Counted from the stretch's first letter, positions 25,149 through 34,373 are shown. The stretch is 64,000 nt of DNA from Chthonomonas sp. (GCA_016788115.1 JAEURR010000005.1:1-64000); one strand, 5' to 3'. Notes: a model not told the origin generated them from the letters alone. Translations and numbers: made by a program.

Positions 25149-26111
25149 ATGGAACTCGAAAATCTAGAGTGTCAATTAGCGCAAGCGCAGATGAGCCGGT
25201 ATCTGGCGGGAGATCAGTTGCCCGAAGACACCGTTCTGCAGCTTCAAAAGCACGTCAGTGAGTGTCCGGAATGCCAGAAGTCAGCAGAAGACAAGGCAAT
25301 CTCTCTGGAGACCATGCTCACCGAGGTCCAGGCCGCGCCCGTAGAAGCGCCTGCCCTCGAAGTGACCGAGAAGGCCGCTCCTGTCCCAGACCCGCTGGAA
25401 GTAAGCGACGAGGCTCTCGCAAGTGCCATGGCAGCGCTTAACCCAGAACCGGCCCCCGAACCCCAAGCAGCGGAACCAGTCGCCGAGCCAAAGGCGAAGA
25501 AAAAGCTCGCGCTGCCCAAGTTCAGTTTTTCCCTCGACGCTCTCAAGCCGATGCTTGCTTCAAACCTGAAGCCCCTCCTCCTAGGGTTCACCCTCGGGGC
25601 GGTGCTCATCGGCATGACCGCGTTCATGAAGCGCCCGACCGCTGTGCTCGGAAACAAACTCGCCACCGCCGAGCACGAGGCTCCCGCCGAAGAGAAAGAA
25701 GCAAAGCCGAAGCACGAAGCCGCCGCTGAAGAACCGGCGCATGAAGAAACAAAGGCCGAAGAGCCCGTGAAGCACGAAGAACCTAAGCACGAAGAGCCCA
25801 AAGTGGAGACTCCGAAACATGAGGAGCACGCGACTCCCCCCGCTGACGAGCCAGAGCAGAAGTACGAAGTTGCGAAGAACGACGGCGCGGTCGTCGAGAA
25901 GACCATTGAGAACGGGAAGAAGGTCGCCCAGCGGCCGGTTGTCGAGAAGCCGACACCAAAGCCCGCACCCAAGAAGTCAGTGAGCCCAAGGCGCACGACC
26001 CGCAAATTTCACTACTCCGCACCGAAGCGACGCAAACCTGCAACGAAGCACCGCACCGTGAGCCGACCCGACCCCAAACCGGGCACTGGATACGTCAAGG
26101 TCCTTGACTGA
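25149..26111 (+). CDS. zinc-finger anti-sigma-like single-pass membrane protein
   Basis: 320 residues. Residues 1-45 carry a zinc-finger-like motif (HVSECPECQ with upstream Cys in LECQLAQAQMSRYL), as in anti-sigma factors. Then comes an Ala/Pro/Glu-rich linker, a single membrane helix (PLLLGFTLGAVLIGMTAF) and a long periplasmic tail made of Glu/Lys/Pro/His repeats (KHEEPKHEEPKVE) that ends strongly basic (RRTTRKFHYSAPKRRKP). No sigma factor gene is adjacent. The next gene, 49 bases away, encodes a secretin-N-like protein. Function inferred only from layout. Confidence 0.6.
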   Translation: MELENLECQLAQAQMSRYLAGDQLPEDTVLQLQKHVSECPECQKSAEDKAISLETMLTEVQAAPVEAPALEVTEKAAPVPDPLEVSDEALASAMAALNPEPAPEPQAAEPVAEPKAKKKLALPKFSFSLDALKPMLASNLKPLLLGFTLGAVLIGMTAFMKRPTAVLGNKLATAEHEAPAEEKEAKPKHEAAAEEPAHEETKAEEPVKHEEPKHEEPKVETPKHEEHATPPADEPEQKYEVAKNDGAVVEKTIENGKKVAQRPVVEKPTPKPAPKKSVSPRRTTRKFHYSAPKRRKPATKHRTVSRPDPKPGTGYVKVLD

Positions 26112-26160
26112 AGGCGCGTCAAAAGCCCGGGTTCACTCGTCCTCAACTGTAGTAATCGTC

Positions 26161-26838
26161 ATGAAGAAGTTGCCATTGATCGTTCTGCTCGCACTCGGCT
26201 TGGGCTCAGCCTGGGCCAACTCCGAGCCCGTCACGAACCCTAACCCAGCCGACGAAGCTGTAAAGACCGAGGCGACCGGATTGGTGAACCTCACATCAAA
26301 GGGCAAGGACGTCCGCGACGTGCTCACTGACCTGTTCACCCAGGGCAAAAAGAATTTCGTCCTCGATCGGATGCCGCGCTCGGAGCTCTACCTGGTGCTC
26401 AACGGCCTCGACTTTGACGAGACGCTGGAGATCATCTGCCGCAATGCGAACCTGGAGTACGAAGTCCAGAACGGCATTTACTTCATCAAGCGGACCGACC
26501 CTACCAAGGTTGCCCAGCCGAAAGTAGATCCCGAGCAGCCCAAGCGGTTCCAAGGCAAGCTTTCCGATTCAGTCCTGCAGAAGAAGTTCACAACCCGCTT
26601 TGCGCGGACGGACTTCCGTGACGTCATCAAGAACATCGCCAAGCAGACGAACATCTGGATCGAAGTGGACGAAAAGCTCACCGGCCGCCTCGTCGATGCT
26701 TACTTGATCGACACGACGCTGAAGCAGGGGCTCGACATGCTCACCCAGGCCCTGGGACTGGAGTATCGGTTCACCGATAACCAGAGCATCATGATCTTCA
26801 AGCCGAATCCGAACCGGATCACCGTCCTCGACAACTGA
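26161..26838 (+). CDS. exported protein with two secretin-N/STN-like domains
   Basis: 225 residues from ATG 26161, with a signal peptide (KKLPLIVLLALGLGSAWA). Two STN-like units follow: residues 40-110 (VRDVLTDLFTQGKKNFVLD, TLEIICRNANLEYEV, IYFIKR) and residues 140-220 (FRDVIKNIAKQTNIWIEVD, GLDMLTQALGLEYRF, SIMIFK). STN domains are the N-terminal domains of secretins and TonB receptors. No secretin barrel is attached, so the protein may be an accessory of a secretin or a signalling protein. A terminator follows at 26863-26895. Confidence 0.7.
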   Translation: MKKLPLIVLLALGLGSAWANSEPVTNPNPADEAVKTEATGLVNLTSKGKDVRDVLTDLFTQGKKNFVLDRMPRSELYLVLNGLDFDETLEIICRNANLEYEVQNGIYFIKRTDPTKVAQPKVDPEQPKRFQGKLSDSVLQKKFTTRFARTDFRDVIKNIAKQTNIWIEVDEKLTGRLVDAYLIDTTLKQGLDMLTQALGLEYRFTDNQSIMIFKPNPNRITVLDN

Positions 26839-26862
26839 GCCGGAAGCAACAACTTCAAGGCG

Positions 26863-26895
26863 TCCCGATCCCCTTAACGGCGGTCGGGATGTTTT
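26863..26895 (+). terminator. rho-independent terminator
   Basis: TCCCGATC (26863-26870) pairs with GGTCGGGA (26882-26889) with one wobble pair, followed by GTTTTC. It ends the plus-strand gene at 26838 and overlaps the 3' end of the doubtful small minus-strand gene. Confidence 0.65.
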
Positions 26896-27035
26896 CTTGG
26901 CGGGACCAAACTGGCAACGAACAGCCCCACTGCGCCCGCGAGCGTTAACCACATGAGCCACTGGGGTCCCCCAAGGCGGTACGTCTGGAATGCGCTGCCG
27001 ACGCACAGCACCGCGCACACCCGGAGCAAAACCAT
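26874..27035 (-). CDS. possible small membrane protein
   Basis: 53 residues from ATG 27033-27035, with two hydrophobic segments (VLLRVCAVLCVGSAF and LMWLTLAGAVGLFVASLV) and a basic tail. The frame is open upstream into the outer-membrane gene, but that part is not needed. It lies 49 bases after that gene's stop. There is no clear ribosome site and its last codons lie inside a terminator hairpin of the opposite strand, so it may not be real. Confidence 0.35.
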   Translation of the reverse strand: MVLLRVCAVLCVGSAFQTYRLGGPQWLMWLTLAGAVGLFVASLVPPRKHPDRR

Positions 27036-27084
27036 GCTCACGAGGGTGGACCACTGACGCCACCGCTGGAAAAACCGCTGCAGG

Positions 27085-28053
27085 CTAGAACCTCTTGACC
27101 CAGCGGAAGCTGACGCTGAAGTCAGGCCCGCTGGAGGCAATCATCGGCTGGCGACGATTCACCAGGTCCTCATCCTCGCTGAATGACGCCTCCAGCCACT
27201 CGTTGTGACCGAGCTTGCGTCGGTAGCCAAAGGTCATGAGCCGATGAGCACCATTGACCGAACTCTCCGAACCGGTGATCGGTGCACGCTCACTCTGCCA
27301 CTGCACGATCCACTCGTCGCGACGATTGGGAGCGAGCACCAGTGCCAACCCCTCTTGGTCCACCCACTTGCGCGCGTTGGGCAACCGCGTAGCGTGCCCC
27401 TGCACTACCAAACCGGCTTGGGCAACAACCGAAAGACGACGGTTGATTGGCTGGGTGGCGTACACCGACACTCCTGCATCCAATCCGCCCGAACCGATCA
27501 GGTTCGATGCGCTACCGGTCGGTAGCTTGATCGCTGCCCGCGCAGAAATCTGTCTGGAGAGCTGCTTGCCAACTCCCACAGTGATGTCCGAGATGCCGCT
27601 CGCGGAACCGAAACTGTACCTCCCACCATCGCGTACCACGGTGCGGCCCATTCGGGTCGAGTTGCGAACCGGGTCGCTCCAACCAAGGACATTCTTGTGC
27701 CACCCATCGATGATCGGATCCAAAAACCCGCCGCCCCGAGTGACGACTCCACCCTCGACCCACCATTCGCCCCACTGGGTGCCACGAGTGTGCCGGTACA
27801 TGAGGCGTGTGGTTTCGTGATCGTCCTCCAGCGCACCGCGCCGCCGCATCTCGTTCGCAATCGAGAGTCCCACACTCCACTCCTTCTGCCCCTCTGCGCG
27901 GATCTGAGGGTCAAATGGCAGCCGCAGAAACGGCAACGCCACCGCCCGTTGATTGCGCGTATCGATGGGGGTCTGGGCACCTGCCGACGCCACCATAAGG
28001 GCGAGCAGTGCTGAGGGAGCAAACCATCTCCAGAACATCATGTCAGAATGCAC
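27085..28053 (-). CDS. DUF3187-like outer-membrane protein
   Basis: 322 residues from GTG 28053, six bases after GGAG; an ATG at 28041 is the alternative. Signal peptide (SALLALMVASAGAQ). The body alternates polar and hydrophobic residues as a beta-barrel does. The beginning TRNQRAVALPFLRLPF and the end SGPDFSVSFRWVKRF fit DUF3187-type proteins. The function of that family is unknown. Divergent from the E2 gene, with a shared promoter region. Confidence 0.6.
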   Translation of the reverse strand: MHSDMMFWRWFAPSALLALMVASAGAQTPIDTRNQRAVALPFLRLPFDPQIRAEGQKEWSVGLSIANEMRRRGALEDDHETTRLMYRHTRGTQWGEWWVEGGVVTRGGGFLDPIIDGWHKNVLGWSDPVRNSTRMGRTVVRDGGRYSFGSASGISDITVGVGKQLSRQISARAAIKLPTGSASNLIGSGGLDAGVSVYATQPINRRLSVVAQAGLVVQGHATRLPNARKWVDQEGLALVLAPNRRDEWIVQWQSERAPITGSESSVNGAHRLMTFGYRRKLGHNEWLEASFSEDEDLVNRRQPMIASSGPDFSVSFRWVKRF

Positions 28054-28084
28054 TATACGCTCCAGGAAGGAGTTGAGTGCAAAG

Positions 28085-29596
28085 ATGCCAATTGTTTCCG
28101 TTCATATTCCTCAAATTGGTGAGGGCCTTCAAGAGGCTCGCCTCGTCGCCGTCCTGAAGCAGCCCGGCGACCGCGTCCGACGTGACGAACCCATCTACCA
28201 GATGGAAACCGACAAGGCCGTCATGGACGTCGAATCTCCGTTCGAAGGGACCCTGGTTTCATGGTCTGCACCGCCCGATACTCTACTTCCCATCGGTGCT
28301 GAGATCGCCAAGATGGAAGTCGCCAGCGAGGTCCCGGCGGCAGCTCCTCATGGCCAGTCACCTGCTGCCACCGCGCCAACGAGTACCGGCGAATCGGTCG
28401 TGGCGCTGCGTATTCCCATGATCGGCGAAGGCCTGCAGGAAGCCCGCCTCGTGGCGGTGCTGAAACAACCCGGCGATACCGTCCGCCGCGACGAACCCAT
28501 TTATCAGATGGAGACTGACAAAGCGGTCATGGACGTCGAATCGCCGTACGCCGGTGTGCTCGAAGCGTGGGTTGCCGAGCCAGACACGGTCCTCCCAATC
28601 GGTGCCGAAGTTGGCCGGATGCGCGTCCAGGGTGCAGTCGAGGAGTCGGTTTCATCGCACGGCCCCGCACCCTCCGCCAGCACCGGCGCTTCTCCTGCCG
28701 CGGCACGAGCGGCATCGGGCGAGCGCCGCACCGACATCCCGCCGCGCACCCGTGCGTATGCCAAGGAGAAAGGAATTACCGAGGATCAACTGCAGACGAT
28801 CCCCGCCGCGGGGGCAAAGCTCATGCCCGCGGATATCGACAAGTTCCTCTCCGGCGGTGCTGCCGCCGCTTCTGGCGCGCCGGCTGCGCCCACCCTCGCG
28901 TCGAACGATACCTATGCAGAAGCAGCCGTCCCCCAGAAACAAAGGCTGCTTGCCTCGCGTCTCGTCCGCGGTTCGCAGTTGGTCGTGCCCGGCACCATCA
29001 CCGTGGCCTGCCAATGGGGCGCGATGGAGGCCGAACGGGCGCGAGTAAAGGCCACCGGGGAGACATTCCAGCCGAGCGCGTTCACCATGTTTGCATTCGC
29101 GGTAGCCCGCGCCCTAGCCGACTTCCCGGCGTTTCGCTCGACCCTGATTGGGGACGACAAGCTGCGCACTTATCATCACGCCAACCTCGGCATCGCCGTG
29201 GCTCTGCCCGGTGATGAATTGGTGCTGGCGGTCGTCGATCGGTCCGACACGCTCGCCTGGCGTATGTTCGCCGACCGATGCCGCGAACAGATCGATCTCG
29301 CCCGAGGCGGCAAAGATCAAGCGAACGAGTCGGTCACACTCAGTCTCACGAACATGCAGGCGTTTGGCTTGCGCGACGCGGTCCCCGTCGTCGTACCACC
29401 GTCAGTTGGTACGCTCTTCCTGGGTGAGCCTTACACCGGCCTCGCGCAAGATTCTGCAACCCCGCAGATGTGCCGATACGTGAACCTCGCTCTCACCTTT
29501 GACCACCGTGTGATCAACGGGGTCGGCGCTGCCGAGTTCATCAACGCGGTCAGGCGCAATGTCGAAGCCATCACCAGCCTCGTGAGCGGGGCATGA
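28085..29596 (+). CDS. 2-oxo acid dehydrogenase E2 acyltransferase with two lipoyl domains
   Basis: 503 residues from ATG 28085. Two lipoyl domains, at about residues 1-78 and 105-180, both carry the lipoyl-lysine motif METDKAVMDVESP and are almost identical. Residues 218-255 are the E3-binding domain (IPPRTRAYAKEKGI). Residues 290-500 are the chloramphenicol-acetyltransferase-like catalytic domain, ending TFDHRVINGVGAAEF. The catalytic His is present, but the usual DHRxxDG Asp is Asn here. The enzyme transfers acyl groups from lipoyl to CoA in a pyruvate or branched-chain complex. No E1 or E3 gene is adjacent, so the substrate is undecided. Confidence 0.85.
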   Translation: MPIVSVHIPQIGEGLQEARLVAVLKQPGDRVRRDEPIYQMETDKAVMDVESPFEGTLVSWSAPPDTLLPIGAEIAKMEVASEVPAAAPHGQSPAATAPTSTGESVVALRIPMIGEGLQEARLVAVLKQPGDTVRRDEPIYQMETDKAVMDVESPYAGVLEAWVAEPDTVLPIGAEVGRMRVQGAVEESVSSHGPAPSASTGASPAAARAASGERRTDIPPRTRAYAKEKGITEDQLQTIPAAGAKLMPADIDKFLSGGAAAASGAPAAPTLASNDTYAEAAVPQKQRLLASRLVRGSQLVVPGTITVACQWGAMEAERARVKATGETFQPSAFTMFAFAVARALADFPAFRSTLIGDDKLRTYHHANLGIAVALPGDELVLAVVDRSDTLAWRMFADRCREQIDLARGGKDQANESVTLSLTNMQAFGLRDAVPVVVPPSVGTLFLGEPYTGLAQDSATPQMCRYVNLALTFDHRVINGVGAAEFINAVRRNVEAITSLVSGA

Positions 29597-30303
29597 AGCC
29601 GATCATTGGCATCACCGTCGAGAGCAAATTCGAGCCGGAAAACACCCGGAATCGCGGCATGCTGTCGCTCGGATACAACTACGCCGAGGAGGTGGCCAAA
29701 GCCGGGGGCGTGCCCATCCTAATCCCGCCGACCGCCGACGTTGAGGCCGTCGCCGAGATCATCGATGGCTGGCTCATTCCAGGCGGGGCCGACATCGACG
29801 CAAGCTACTGGGGCGAACCGAACCACGAGAAATCCGAACCGAACGATGGCTCGCGGGTCGAGTCAGAGCTCGCACTCTGGAAGCAAGTCTCGCCTGACCT
29901 GCCCGTGCTTGGCATCTGCTACGGCTGCCAGATGATCAACGTCGCGCTGGGCGGCACGCTTGAACAGCACGTCCCCGACCGCGTCGAGCATGAGTCGCAT
30001 AGCGGCGGGACGCTCCAGCAGTACGTCCTGGACCCGTCATCGCGGGCCGCACAAGTATTGGGTACCGCCACGCCTCAAGGCAAGAGCTACCACCACCAGG
30101 CGGTTGGCCGGGTCGCCGAAGGACTCCGCGCCGTCGGGCATCATGAGGACGGCACGATCGAAGTGGTCGAAGGGACCGGTAAGCGATGGCTCGTCGGGGT
30201 GCAGTGGCACCCCGAGCGCACCCCCGAGGGCGACGACACGCAGAACCTCCTGCGCAGCTTCATCGCCGCCGCCGCCGAATTCAAAGCGCAACGCTCAAGC
30301 TAG
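29593..30303 (+). CDS. class I glutamine amidotransferase-type hydrolase (peptidase C26, PuuD-like)
   Basis: 236 residues. The nucleophile is in LGICYGCQMINVALGG, and the catalytic His-Glu in VQWHPERTP. An early motif, WLIPGGADIDASYWGE, is typical of gamma-glutamyl-GABA hydrolases. The family cleaves gamma-glutamyl bonds, for example in the putrescine pathway; the true substrate is unknown. The ATG overlaps the E2 stop as ATGA, so the two are co-translated although no pathway link is obvious. Nine bases overlap the end of the convergent DUF1501 gene. Confidence 0.85.
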   Translation: MKPIIGITVESKFEPENTRNRGMLSLGYNYAEEVAKAGGVPILIPPTADVEAVAEIIDGWLIPGGADIDASYWGEPNHEKSEPNDGSRVESELALWKQVSPDLPVLGICYGCQMINVALGGTLEQHVPDRVEHESHSGGTLQQYVLDPSSRAAQVLGTATPQGKSYHHQAVGRVAEGLRAVGHHEDGTIEVVEGTGKRWLVGVQWHPERTPEGDDTQNLLRSFIAAAAEFKAQRSS

Positions 30304-31563
30304 TCCAACAGGTCGCAGCATCGAGCCTGGGAAGACGCTGCGAGCGTCCCGTAGACCTTGTCGTTGCTGGATCAGCTCGGCCAGCACGTCGCGGTAGTCC
30401 CGAGTGACTTTGAGGTCGCCCGGACCGTCTAGCTGATCGTCTTTCAGGCCGGGCCAATCTGCCAGGACTTGCCCGCCGCGGATCCCCTTGCCAAGCACAA
30501 ACATCACGCTGCCCCGACCGTGGTCGGTCCCGAGTTGGGTGTTCTCATAGGCGCGGCGACCAAACTCGGTCTGCACCACGACGGTCACTCGGTGCATCGC
30601 GTCGCCAAGGTCACGCGTAAAGGCTGCGAGGCTCTTGGCGAGATCTTCGAGCAGGTACGTCAACCATCCGGCGGTCGAGCCCTGCGCTACATGGGTGTCC
30701 CAGCCGCCTTTGTCCAGGCAGGCCACTTCGACCCCGATGTCGTGTTTGATGAGAAAAGCGAGTTGTTTGAGCGACTCGCCCAAGTCACTCGTGGGGTAGT
30801 TCGCGCCGGCCGCGGGACGATACTGCTTTGGCTCCAGACGGTGAAGCGACTCCATCACGCGTAAGGTCTCGTGACCCGCGTGCGCCATCGCGTCGTTCTC
30901 CGCAGCATAAATCTCTTGCAGCCAAGCGGTGACCGCAGCCTCCTGCCCCTCTCCGGCGGTGACGAGCCGAAAGTCTTCAAGCGATTGCATTGCCAAGGCA
31001 TGCGGCGCGCCCAGCAGCGCATCCGGCATCACGGATCCAAAGGCCACCGCCCGGAGCGGGCTCGTGTTCTCGCTCGGCGAGTTCGCCAAGTACCGCGTCA
31101 ACCACCCGTTCGAGTTCCCATCCCGGCTTTTGGCCTGGCCCCGCTCCATCGCGTTCATGGCCTCGAAATGGCTGCGTGTTTCGTCCGCCGAACCGACCGC
31201 ATGCAAGATCGCCAGATCCCCGGCCTCAAAGTCCGTCATCATCGGTCGCAGCGCCGGGTTCAACCCAAAGAAATCGCCCAGCGAAAGCGTGTCTTTCTTC
31301 GCCAGCGCCAAGGTCGGGCGCAATCGATAGTAGTCCGGATCGCCGTGCGGTACGACCATGTTCAGACCATCGGCACCACCGCGCAAGAAGATGCTCACGA
31401 GCACGGGCCCTCCCAGCTGTCCCGGCTTGACCGTGATCTGCGCCAGCGCGGGCAGCTTCCCGGCCAACCAAGCCGCAGCACCCACCCCCGCGCCTTTGAG
31501 CAGCGTCCGGCGCGACACCCCTGGCTCATATCGTCCTTCGCAAGTCATCCACGGGTCGTTCAT
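30295..31563 (-). CDS. DUF1501 family exported protein
   Basis: 422 residues. The N-terminus has a Tat signal (SRRTLLKGAGVGAAAWLAG). The body follows the DUF1501 pattern: VLVSIFLRGGADGLNMVVP near the start and GGWDTHVAQG and TEFGRRAYENTQLGTDHGRG later, a sulfatase/alkaline-phosphatase-like fold with metal-binding Asp/His. These proteins are nearly always encoded beside DUF1800 proteins, as here (four-base gap), in Planctomycetes and related phyla. They are exported and of unknown function. ATG 31548 is a possible later start. Confidence 0.85.
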   Translation of the reverse strand: MNDPWMTCEGRYEPGVSRRTLLKGAGVGAAAWLAGKLPALAQITVKPGQLGGPVLVSIFLRGGADGLNMVVPHGDPDYYRLRPTLALAKKDTLSLGDFFGLNPALRPMMTDFEAGDLAILHAVGSADETRSHFEAMNAMERGQAKSRDGNSNGWLTRYLANSPSENTSPLRAVAFGSVMPDALLGAPHALAMQSLEDFRLVTAGEGQEAAVTAWLQEIYAAENDAMAHAGHETLRVMESLHRLEPKQYRPAAGANYPTSDLGESLKQLAFLIKHDIGVEVACLDKGGWDTHVAQGSTAGWLTYLLEDLAKSLAAFTRDLGDAMHRVTVVVQTEFGRRAYENTQLGTDHGRGSVMFVLGKGIRGGQVLADWPGLKDDQLDGPGDLKVTRDYRDVLAELIQQRQGLRDARSVFPGSMLRPVGLA

Positions 31564-31567
31564 GCGT

Positions 31568-32989
31568 TCATCTCCATTGGAACTCCGGGCTCATCAGGCA
31601 GAGCGCAGCGTTGAGGTCGGCGGCCTTGGTCAAGTCGAGCGATTTGTCCAGGGGTCGCGCTGCGTCTCGGGACCTCCCGAGCAGCGTCGGCACGAGCTCC
31701 TGAGGCTGGTCGATCAGCCCTAACCTTCGCCAGTTCACACTCGTGCCCGCAATGCCGTTGGCGCAGAGCGCAGATGCGAAATTCCACCGCGCCAACAGCG
31801 AGCCAGTCCAGGCATCCAGATCCGTGGGATATCCGTCCGGCATCGGCCACTCATACGGCGACTGCCCCATCGTCCGTAGCCACTGCTGCAGCGGACGTGC
31901 GCCGTCGGTCACGGCTTCTGAGCACCGTAGCGCCGAAATGAGAAAGTCCATCGGGCGCTTCACCATCGGTGGAGCGGTCAGCAAATCCTCGCTCATCAGC
32001 ATCGGCCGGAGCATGCTTCGGATATCGCCGCCCGTTTCCAGATAGATGCCAGCCGTTCTTGCAACCCACTCTGCGGTTGCCACTCCGAATACGGCGCGAC
32101 AGAGCTTGGTCGCGATGTTGCGTGCCGTGGCCGGGTGGTTCGACAAGATCGAGACGACTCGCCTCGCATCGGACTCCCTGCCTCCCGCGGGGATATGCAC
32201 CCCAAGCACCGTCTTCGCTCCGTCGTCGTGCAAGGCCGGGTCAAACCGCAGCTGCCCCCGCGCGTGCAGAAATCGTCGCTCGACGGTCCAGCCCGTGAAG
32301 CACCGGGCTACTTCCAAGATATCCCTCTGCGTATAGCCCCCGTGCACTCCCATCGAATGCAACTCCAGCAGTTCGCGCGCGTAATTCTCGTTCGGCACGC
32401 CGCGACGGTTAAGCTGATTGTCCAGATAAACCAGCATGGCCGGGCTCTGGGTGCTCGCCAGCAACATATCGGGAAACTTCCCGAGCGCATGCTCCCGGAT
32501 GACACGGTCCTCGTCCTGCGGCTTCCGGTACGCGGAGTACTCCTTCTTGGCGTCGATGTTGAAGTGATCAGTCCACACCGAGACCATCCGTTCCAACAGA
32601 GGATTCTTCCCATACGTGGCGCGCAAGATCGAGGCGCTCTGAATCTGACTGATCACCTCGTGCTGAGGCTGATCTTGCAGTTCAGCGGCCTGCATGTGCA
32701 GCGCTTCCAGCCGGACCAGCTGCATGCCGAGCGCGTCATCTTCGGGATCATTGGCCGCCAAGACCCGATCCACGTACGCCCCGCGACCCATCTGTTGGAT
32801 CTGCTGGATCGTTTCGCGGTTGGGACCGAAACTCGTCCGATGCAACACCCGCAGGTCGGCGTCTGGCAGGGTCGGGGCGGGCCCAGTGTACGGCGCATGC
32901 CGAGCGGCAAGTTGCCGTGCGGGCTTTCCGCAGCCCGCCACCCCGACCGAGAGGGCCCCTAGCCCAATGAGGAACTCGCGACGATTCAT
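31568..32989 (-). CDS. DUF1800 family exported protein
   Basis: 473 residues from ATG 32987-32989, with TGAGG just upstream. The N-terminus MNRREFLIGLGALSVGVAGC has a twin Arg and a lipobox Cys, so it is probably a Tat-exported lipoprotein. The DUF1800 body is clear: VLHRTSFGPNRETIQQI near the start, then ERMVSVWTDHFNID, NENYARELLELHSMGV and YTQRDILEVARCFTGWTV. Partner of the DUF1501 protein encoded next; the pair is thought to act together at the envelope. Substrate unknown. Confidence 0.88.
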   Translation of the reverse strand: MNRREFLIGLGALSVGVAGCGKPARQLAARHAPYTGPAPTLPDADLRVLHRTSFGPNRETIQQIQQMGRGAYVDRVLAANDPEDDALGMQLVRLEALHMQAAELQDQPQHEVISQIQSASILRATYGKNPLLERMVSVWTDHFNIDAKKEYSAYRKPQDEDRVIREHALGKFPDMLLASTQSPAMLVYLDNQLNRRGVPNENYARELLELHSMGVHGGYTQRDILEVARCFTGWTVERRFLHARGQLRFDPALHDDGAKTVLGVHIPAGGRESDARRVVSILSNHPATARNIATKLCRAVFGVATAEWVARTAGIYLETGGDIRSMLRPMLMSEDLLTAPPMVKRPMDFLISALRCSEAVTDGARPLQQWLRTMGQSPYEWPMPDGYPTDLDAWTGSLLARWNFASALCANGIAGTSVNWRRLGLIDQPQELVPTLLGRSRDAARPLDKSLDLTKAADLNAALCLMSPEFQWR

Positions 32990-32994
32990 GGTCC

Positions 32995-33510
32995 TCAGTA
33001 CACAGGCGGCGCAGTCGCCTGGGCCGCAGGCTTGCCCCGGAACAGGGACCGTGTCCCTGCTCCGATCATGAGCACGAACATCGCAGGCCCCAGAAGGAAC
33101 CAACCGATGATCGGCAACAGACCCATGAGCACGACGAGCGTGCTTGCCCGAGCCAAGCTCGGGAACGGTCCCCACGAGGGATCAATCGCGTGGATCCGTG
33201 TCATCAGGAGCCGGCTCAAGCCCGCTCCACCCACAGCCGCGATGCAGAGCATGGTGCCAAGCCCTGCAAAGCCGATGAGCTTGGCCAGCGGCTGCGGAAC
33301 AGAAAGTAGCACCAGCGAAAAACCGATCCCCACGAATCCAGTTGCCAACCCCAACCCGACTGTTCTGCCCGGCTTGACGATGGCGGCCTGTGCGACCTCG
33401 GCCCGACTGGGAAAGAGCAGCGCCGCGACGATCATTGCCGCCCAACTGGAGAGTCCGAGCCCGGCAAAGAGCCCCATTACTGTCAACGCATCACCCATCG
33501 TGATTCCCAT
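32995..33510 (-). CDS. membrane protein upstream of the DUF1800/DUF1501 pair
   Basis: 171 residues with four hydrophobic helices (for example LFAGLGLSSWAAMIVAALLF and LARASTLVVLMGLLPIIGWF). No motif is recognised. GAGGTG precedes the ATG, and five bases separate its stop from the DUF1800 start, so it belongs to the same operon. Confidence 0.6.
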   Translation of the reverse strand: MGITMGDALTVMGLFAGLGLSSWAAMIVAALLFPSRAEVAQAAIVKPGRTVGLGLATGFVGIGFSLVLLSVPQPLAKLIGFAGLGTMLCIAAVGGAGLSRLLMTRIHAIDPSWGPFPSLARASTLVVLMGLLPIIGWFLLGPAMFVLMIGAGTRSLFRGKPAAQATAPPVY

Positions 33511-33582
33511 GATTCACCTCACTGACTGAAGTGTACGATGGGGTTGCTGCGCAGTTCGGTGGCGCGGGACTATTGGTCCCGA

Positions 33583-34236
33583 TCAAGCGGCAAGAAGGGG
33601 CACAACGTCCCGCTTGCCCGCTGCCTGAGCAAGGTCCAGGGCCGATTGCCCGCGCTTGTTGAGCACATCTTTGGGCGCGCCGAGCGAGAGGAGCGCATGG
33701 ACGAGTCCCGAGTGGCCCGCATAGGCCGCCCAGTGCAACGCCGTTGCGCCATCGCTTGTGGTCCCGGCCAGCTGTGCGCCGTTGCGCACCAGCGACAGCA
33801 GGATGCGCGAGTTTCCACTGAGCACCGCCATGTGCACTGGCCTCGCCCCACAGAGCGCTGGGCCAGGACGATTTGGGTCTGCCCGGTACTGCAACAGCGT
33901 ATCCACGGTCGGGCCGTGCCCGAGCATGGCGGCAAGGCCGAGCGGCGTGAATCCGTCCATCGAGGCATCGTTCACGACCCCGGGGAACTCGTTCAGCCAA
34001 CCGCGCACGACCGCCTCATGGCCGAGCACGCTCGCGGTCCACATGTCGTGCTTTGCGCCACGCGCAGCCAAGAACTCGCCCATCGCGAGCTGCCGGGCGT
34101 AGCAAGCCACCTGGATCGCGTGGCTTCCGTGGATGTCTCGGGCATCCACCAAACTGGGGTCCGACTCGATCATCGAGCGAACAAGGGAAAGGTCGCCGAC
34201 GCGCAGCGCGTCGAAGTACTCCGCCTTGGATGGCAT
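33583..34236 (-). CDS. ankyrin-repeat protein
   Basis: 217 residues of about six ankyrin-type repeats, with the TPLGLAAMLGHGPTVDTLLQ and TALHWAAYAGHSGLVHALLS units being the clearest. No signal peptide. AGGAGGTG lies nine bases before the ATG. Repeats like this mediate protein-protein contacts; the partner cannot be told from context. Confidence 0.82.
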   Translation of the reverse strand: MPSKAEYFDALRVGDLSLVRSMIESDPSLVDARDIHGSHAIQVACYARQLAMGEFLAARGAKHDMWTASVLGHEAVVRGWLNEFPGVVNDASMDGFTPLGLAAMLGHGPTVDTLLQYRADPNRPGPALCGARPVHMAVLSGNSRILLSLVRNGAQLAGTTSDGATALHWAAYAGHSGLVHALLSLGAPKDVLNKRGQSALDLAQAAGKRDVVPLLAA

Positions 34237-34357
34237 AGGGGGTTCACCTCCTGGCTATCGAATTCTGTTCCCGATTCTGCCGGGCAGTAACCCCATGAAT
34301 CCCGCCAGCTTCTGAGAATTACCGCAACTCTGGCACCCGGTTTGAAGTCGCTTGTCG

Positions 34358-34363
34358 TACTAT
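34358..34363 (+). promoter_or_regulatory. -10 box of the pseudopilin gene
   Basis: TACTAT overlaps the first possible ATG (34362) and lies ten bases before the second ATG (34374), which would leave a leader of only a few bases. This favours the second ATG as the start. Confidence 0.4.
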
Positions 34364-34373
34364 GAAATCTATC

